A DNA stretch of 6,252 nt from Bacillota bacterium (GTDB taxonomy: Bacteria > Bacillota > Syntrophomonadia > Syntrophomonadales > Syntrophomonadaceae): the NCBI GenBank assembly GCA_017861475.1, contig JAGFXV010000096.1:1-6252 (forward strand), in the 5' to 3' direction. Made by a program: the position numbers and the translations under genes. Every line of letters starts with the position of its first letter. The first letter of the stretch is position 1. Positions 4,225 through 6,252 of this stretch are shown piece after piece. The notes beneath the pieces are model-generated. The model saw only the letters and a list, made by a program, of their open reading frames with translations, searched no databases and was not told the origin of the DNA.

Positions 4225-5289
4225 ATGAAAAGATTTACCTTCATGTTTATTGCAGTTTTATTATCTATTTGTTTTATGACTAGTCCTACAGCCGCATCCC
4301 CTCCCCCAGTAATATTTATTGATGGTAGCCAGTTGTCTTTCGATGTCCCCCCTGTGATTGAAAACGGAAGAACCCTAGTTCCGGTAAGAGCTATCTTTGA
4401 AGCCCTGGGTGCCTCGGTAATGTGGGATGAAGCCACGCAGACAGTGACTGCTGCCAAAGCCAATACCGAGATAAAACTTACCGTTGCTCAAAATACAGCT
4501 TACAAAAATGGTACCGCCGTTGCCCTGAGTACTCCTCCTATAGCGGTCGAAGGGAGAGTCCTTGTGCCGCTCAGGTTTGTCAGTGAAGCATTAGGGGCAG
4601 AAGTAGCCTGGAATGAGGAAAAACAAGCCATTGGCATTAAGTCTGCTCCGTCATCAAGGGTTGATGAGACTTTGCCGATACATCAATATTCAGAAACAGA
4701 AGTCACTGGGGATGAATCACAAAAAGATTCGGCAGTTCAGCCTACTTTCTCATCAAGTATTAAAAAGATTTTTTCTATGATTCTGAATCATCAAGCTGTT
4801 CTGATAGCAATATTCCTGATTGGTGCAGGGATACTGTTGGGGGCACTTTTCCTGAGAAGATCAGGAAGCAGGGGAGCAGGTAAGCAGCCCGAAATCCACG
4901 ATACGACTGAAACCCAATATCAGGAAGGAGTAAGTTTAATCCAACAACACCGTTGGGCAGATGCCAAGTTAGCTTTAATTTCTCTATCGATAGATGGATA
5001 CGAGGAATCAGAACCACTGTGTAATTATGCCGCGGCGCAGGAACACTACCTGGAGTCTATTAATCCCGGTGCTGCAGATCCATATTGGGCCGCATTTATG
5101 GCCGACTATTACTGCCGAAAAATATCTGACCTTTATGCTGGCACCTTCAAGGATGAAATAATGGAATTTAAAATTGTGTGTAAAAGCAATTTAGCAATAT
5201 TGGAAAAAGACCCGGTTGCACAAAAGCAACATGAGACCCTGCAGGAACAACAGAGACAAATACAGCCGGTGCCGAAAGAGGCAGAATAG
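4225..5289 (+). CDS. Membrane protein with two copper-amine-oxidase N-terminal-like repeats and a cytoplasmic TPR-like tail
   Basis: A 354-aa protein. Two adjacent ATG codons (4222, 4225) could start it; GGGGAG (4214-4219) is 2 nt from the first and 5 nt from the second, so I choose the second. Order of parts: signal peptide (1-24, KR then hydrophobic; LSIC at 13-16 is not a proper lipobox); two half-repeats of the CuAO_N domain (PF07833), NGRTLVPVRAIFEALGASV (47-65) and EGRVLVPLRFVSEALGAEV (109-127), each ending with a W and a short beta strand; a polar linker (140-178); a membrane span (about 191-210) followed by RR; and a cytoplasmic part (211-354) with a TPR-like helix pair (YQEGVSLIQQHRWADAKLAL, 232-251), then a Gln-rich coiled-coil tail (332-347). 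CuAO_N repeats in Clostridia usually sit on secreted wall proteins; they lack the amine oxidase catalytic domain and no enzyme activity is implied. The design suggests a link from wall to cytoplasm. Function unknown. Confidence 0.85.
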   Translation: MKRFTFMFIAVLLSICFMTSPTAASPPPVIFIDGSQLSFDVPPVIENGRTLVPVRAIFEALGASVMWDEATQTVTAAKANTEIKLTVAQNTAYKNGTAVALSTPPIAVEGRVLVPLRFVSEALGAEVAWNEEKQAIGIKSAPSSRVDETLPIHQYSETEVTGDESQKDSAVQPTFSSSIKKIFSMILNHQAVLIAIFLIGAGILLGALFLRRSGSRGAGKQPEIHDTTETQYQEGVSLIQQHRWADAKLALISLSIDGYEESEPLCNYAAAQEHYLESINPGAADPYWAAFMADYYCRKISDLYAGTFKDEIMEFKIVCKSNLAILEKDPVAQKQHETLQEQQRQIQPVPKEAE

Positions 5290-5333
5290 TCACAGTAGAG
5301 TGAAGTCATTGGTGTCAAAAGAGAAAAAACCAT

Positions 5334-5362
5334 TTGCTTCCATATGATTTCTGGAGTATAAT
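5334..5362 (+). promoter_or_regulatory. Promoter with perfect -10 upstream of the sigma-54 activator gene
   Basis: TTGCTT (5334-5339), a 17-nt spacer and a perfect TATAAT (5357-5362) lie in the gap after the membrane protein. Transcription from about 5369 would give a leader of roughly 183 nt before the TTG start at 5552. The -35 matches only its first three bases. Confidence 0.5.
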
Positions 5363-5387
5363 TTGCAATTGGGAATTGGAAATTTTT
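5360..5387 (+). terminator. Weak AT-rich hairpin, possible terminator of the CuAO_N gene
   Basis: AATTTGCAATT (5360-5370) pairs with AATTGGAAATT (5374-5384) except for one G-G mismatch, loop GGG, then three more T. It overlaps the -10 box and start point of the promoter at 5334-5362, so it cannot be told whether it ends the upstream transcript, shapes the new one, or is chance. Confidence 0.3.
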
Positions 5388-5428
5388 AAGGAATAATTCC
5401 ATCACTATATTGAAGCCACAGTCAACCT

Positions 5429-5490
5429 GTAAATTGCTTTACTTAAGTCGATTTTCCCACTCAACACTATTCACCGCTTCGATGCGGGTG
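5429..5490 (+). promoter_or_regulatory. Structured leader of the activator gene: dyad and hairpin
   Basis: Within the expected leader lie a perfect dyad GTAAA-N4-TTTAC (5429-5442), an overlapping palindrome ACTTAAGT (5441-5448), and a GC hairpin CACCGC / GCGGGTG (5472-5477 with 5484-5490, one bulged G, loop TTCGAT). The hairpin is followed by TTTGCT, too poor for a clear terminator. They may be protein or RNA control sites; no known riboswitch is recognised. Confidence 0.25.
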
Positions 5491-5551
5491 TTTGCTAAAA
5501 GTTGCAGTTGGTGAGGTAAGATAAAATATAGGAGAAGAGGGAGAAAGGGTA

Positions 5552-6252
5552 TTGGTATCTGAATTATTAGTGAGCGAAGTGCTAGACACCAACGCTATGA
5601 CTGCACTGATTGTCTCCAAGGACGGGACCGTTGACTTCATTAATAAAACTTATTTATATATTCTGGGGAAATCCGAAGAAGAGGTCATCGGACAGCACAT
5701 TGGCGATATAACTCCGGAAAGTAAGACTCTGACCGTTATCAAAACTGGTAAAGCGATTGTTGGCTACAACTGGTCTATGAACGGCTATACTATGATCGCC
5801 TGTGCATTGCCTTTGATAAGAAATGAAGAATTAGTTGGATGCTTCGCTTATAGCCTTTTTATGGATATATTGGAGGCCAAGGATCTGGTCGACAACATTA
5901 TGACGGAACTAAACATGTACCGGGATGAGGTCCGTAACCTGCATTCCGCCCGGTATTCTTTTGAAGATATTATTGGAAAATCCGAAAATATTGAGGAGAT
6001 CAAGTACTTGGCCCAGAGGGCAGCTTTGCATCCCTCCATTACGGTGCTGATTAACGGAGAAAGCGGCACCGGTAAAGAGTTGTTCGCCCAAGCTATACAT
6101 GGAGCCAGTAACCGGTACATGATGCCATTCATAAGGGTTAACTGTGCTGCCATACCAGAACACCTATTGGAGGCAGAACTGTTTGGTTATGAGGATGGCG
6201 CCTTTACAGGAGCCCGTAAAGGTGGGAGTCCTGGTAAGTTTGAATTAGCCAA
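5552..6252 (+). CDS. PAS-domain sigma-54-dependent transcriptional activator (3' end outside window)
   Basis: The first 233 codons of an enhancer-binding protein that remodels sigma-54 RNA polymerase by ATP hydrolysis. The start is taken as TTG 5552: AGGGAG (5538-5543) lies 8 nt upstream, an in-frame stop is at 5522-5524, and no ATG occurs before codon 16. Domains seen: an N-terminal PAS-like sensor (about 12-105: [31 protein letters not shown]), a helical, probably coiled-coil linker (106-135), and the AAA+ domain from 136 ([13 protein letters not shown]) with Walker A GESGTGKE (169-176) and the sigma-54 contact loop GAFTGA (216-221), both intact. Walker B, the arginine finger and the expected C-terminal Fis-type HTH lie beyond the window. 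There is no receiver domain, so it is not a phosphorelay response regulator; it should sense a small molecule or redox state through PAS. Targets are unknown; such genes often sit beside the operon they control, which would be downstream. Confidence 0.93.
   Translation, partial: MVSELLVSEVLDTNAMTALIVSKDGTVDFINKTYLYILGKSEEEVIGQHIGDITPESKTLTVIKTGKAIVGYNWSMNGYTMIACALPLIRNEELVGCFAYSLFMDILEAKDLVDNIMTELNMYRDEVRNLHSARYSFEDIIGKSENIEEIKYLAQRAALHPSITVLINGESGTGKELFAQAIHGASNRYMMPFIRVNCAAIPEHLLEAELFGYEDGAFTGARKGGSPGKFELA

Noticed and set aside
4261..4275. Lipobox at LSIC in the CuAO_N protein
   Set aside because: The residue before Cys is Ile, not Gly/Ala/Ser, so lipoprotein processing is unlikely.
4209..4463. 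Minus-strand frames within the CuAO_N gene (also 4775-5017 and 5133-5405)
   Set aside because: Shadows of the plus-strand gene; no ribosome binding sites.
5486..5506. GGGTG...TTGCA upstream of the activator gene as a sigma-54 promoter
   Set aside because: The GG and GC elements are not 10 nt apart in any pairing.
5848..6163. Minus-strand frames opposite the AAA+ domain
   Set aside because: The plus strand carries intact Walker A and GAFTGA motifs; the antisense frames are by-products.

Overview
The window looks like a stretch of chromosome from a spore-forming, low-to-moderate-GC Bacillota, probably of the Clostridia or a related anaerobic lineage. The grounds are strong AGGAGG-type ribosome binding sites, a SleB-type spore cortex-lytic enzyme, a copper-amine-oxidase N-terminal-like (CuAO_N) protein, and a PAS plus sigma-54 AAA+ regulator. 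Species cannot be fixed from the sequence. No rRNA, tRNA, CRISPR array or complete mobile element was recognised.

Layout. Bases 1-304: the 3' end of an unidentified helical protein, then a 35-residue lysine-rich protein opening MGDKSPK, closed by a strong terminator. Bases 302-1054 (minus): an UlaG-like metallo-beta-lactamase-fold hydrolase, convergent with that pair. Bases 1236-1694: two tiny single-span membrane proteins, divergently transcribed (52 aa on minus, 27 aa on plus), both too small for routine callers but with good ribosome binding sites; the 27-aa gene has a near-consensus sigma-A promoter. Bases 1731-2824: a PaaI-type hotdog thioesterase (minus, GTG start) divergent from a MaoC/PhaJ-type (R)-enoyl-CoA hydratase (plus); the two share a 200-bp control region and both act on acyl-CoA. 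Bases 3026-4005: a sleB gene that appears to start at a rare ATT codon, ended by a terminator. Bases 4153-5289: a signal-peptide / two CuAO_N half-repeats / transmembrane / cytoplasmic TPR-like protein. Bases 5334-6252: a promoter, a leader of about 180 nt, and the first 233 codons of a PAS-AAA+ sigma-54-dependent activator cut by the window end.

The genes are mostly single transcription units with their own promoters and terminators; no large operon is visible. The one functional pairing I would defend is the divergent thioesterase/hydratase pair. A link to polyhydroxyalkanoate or fatty-acid metabolism is possible but is inference. No clear new defence or biosynthetic system is visible. The most noteworthy points are the ATT start of sleB, the cluster of very small proteins, and the unusual membrane protein at 4225-5289.
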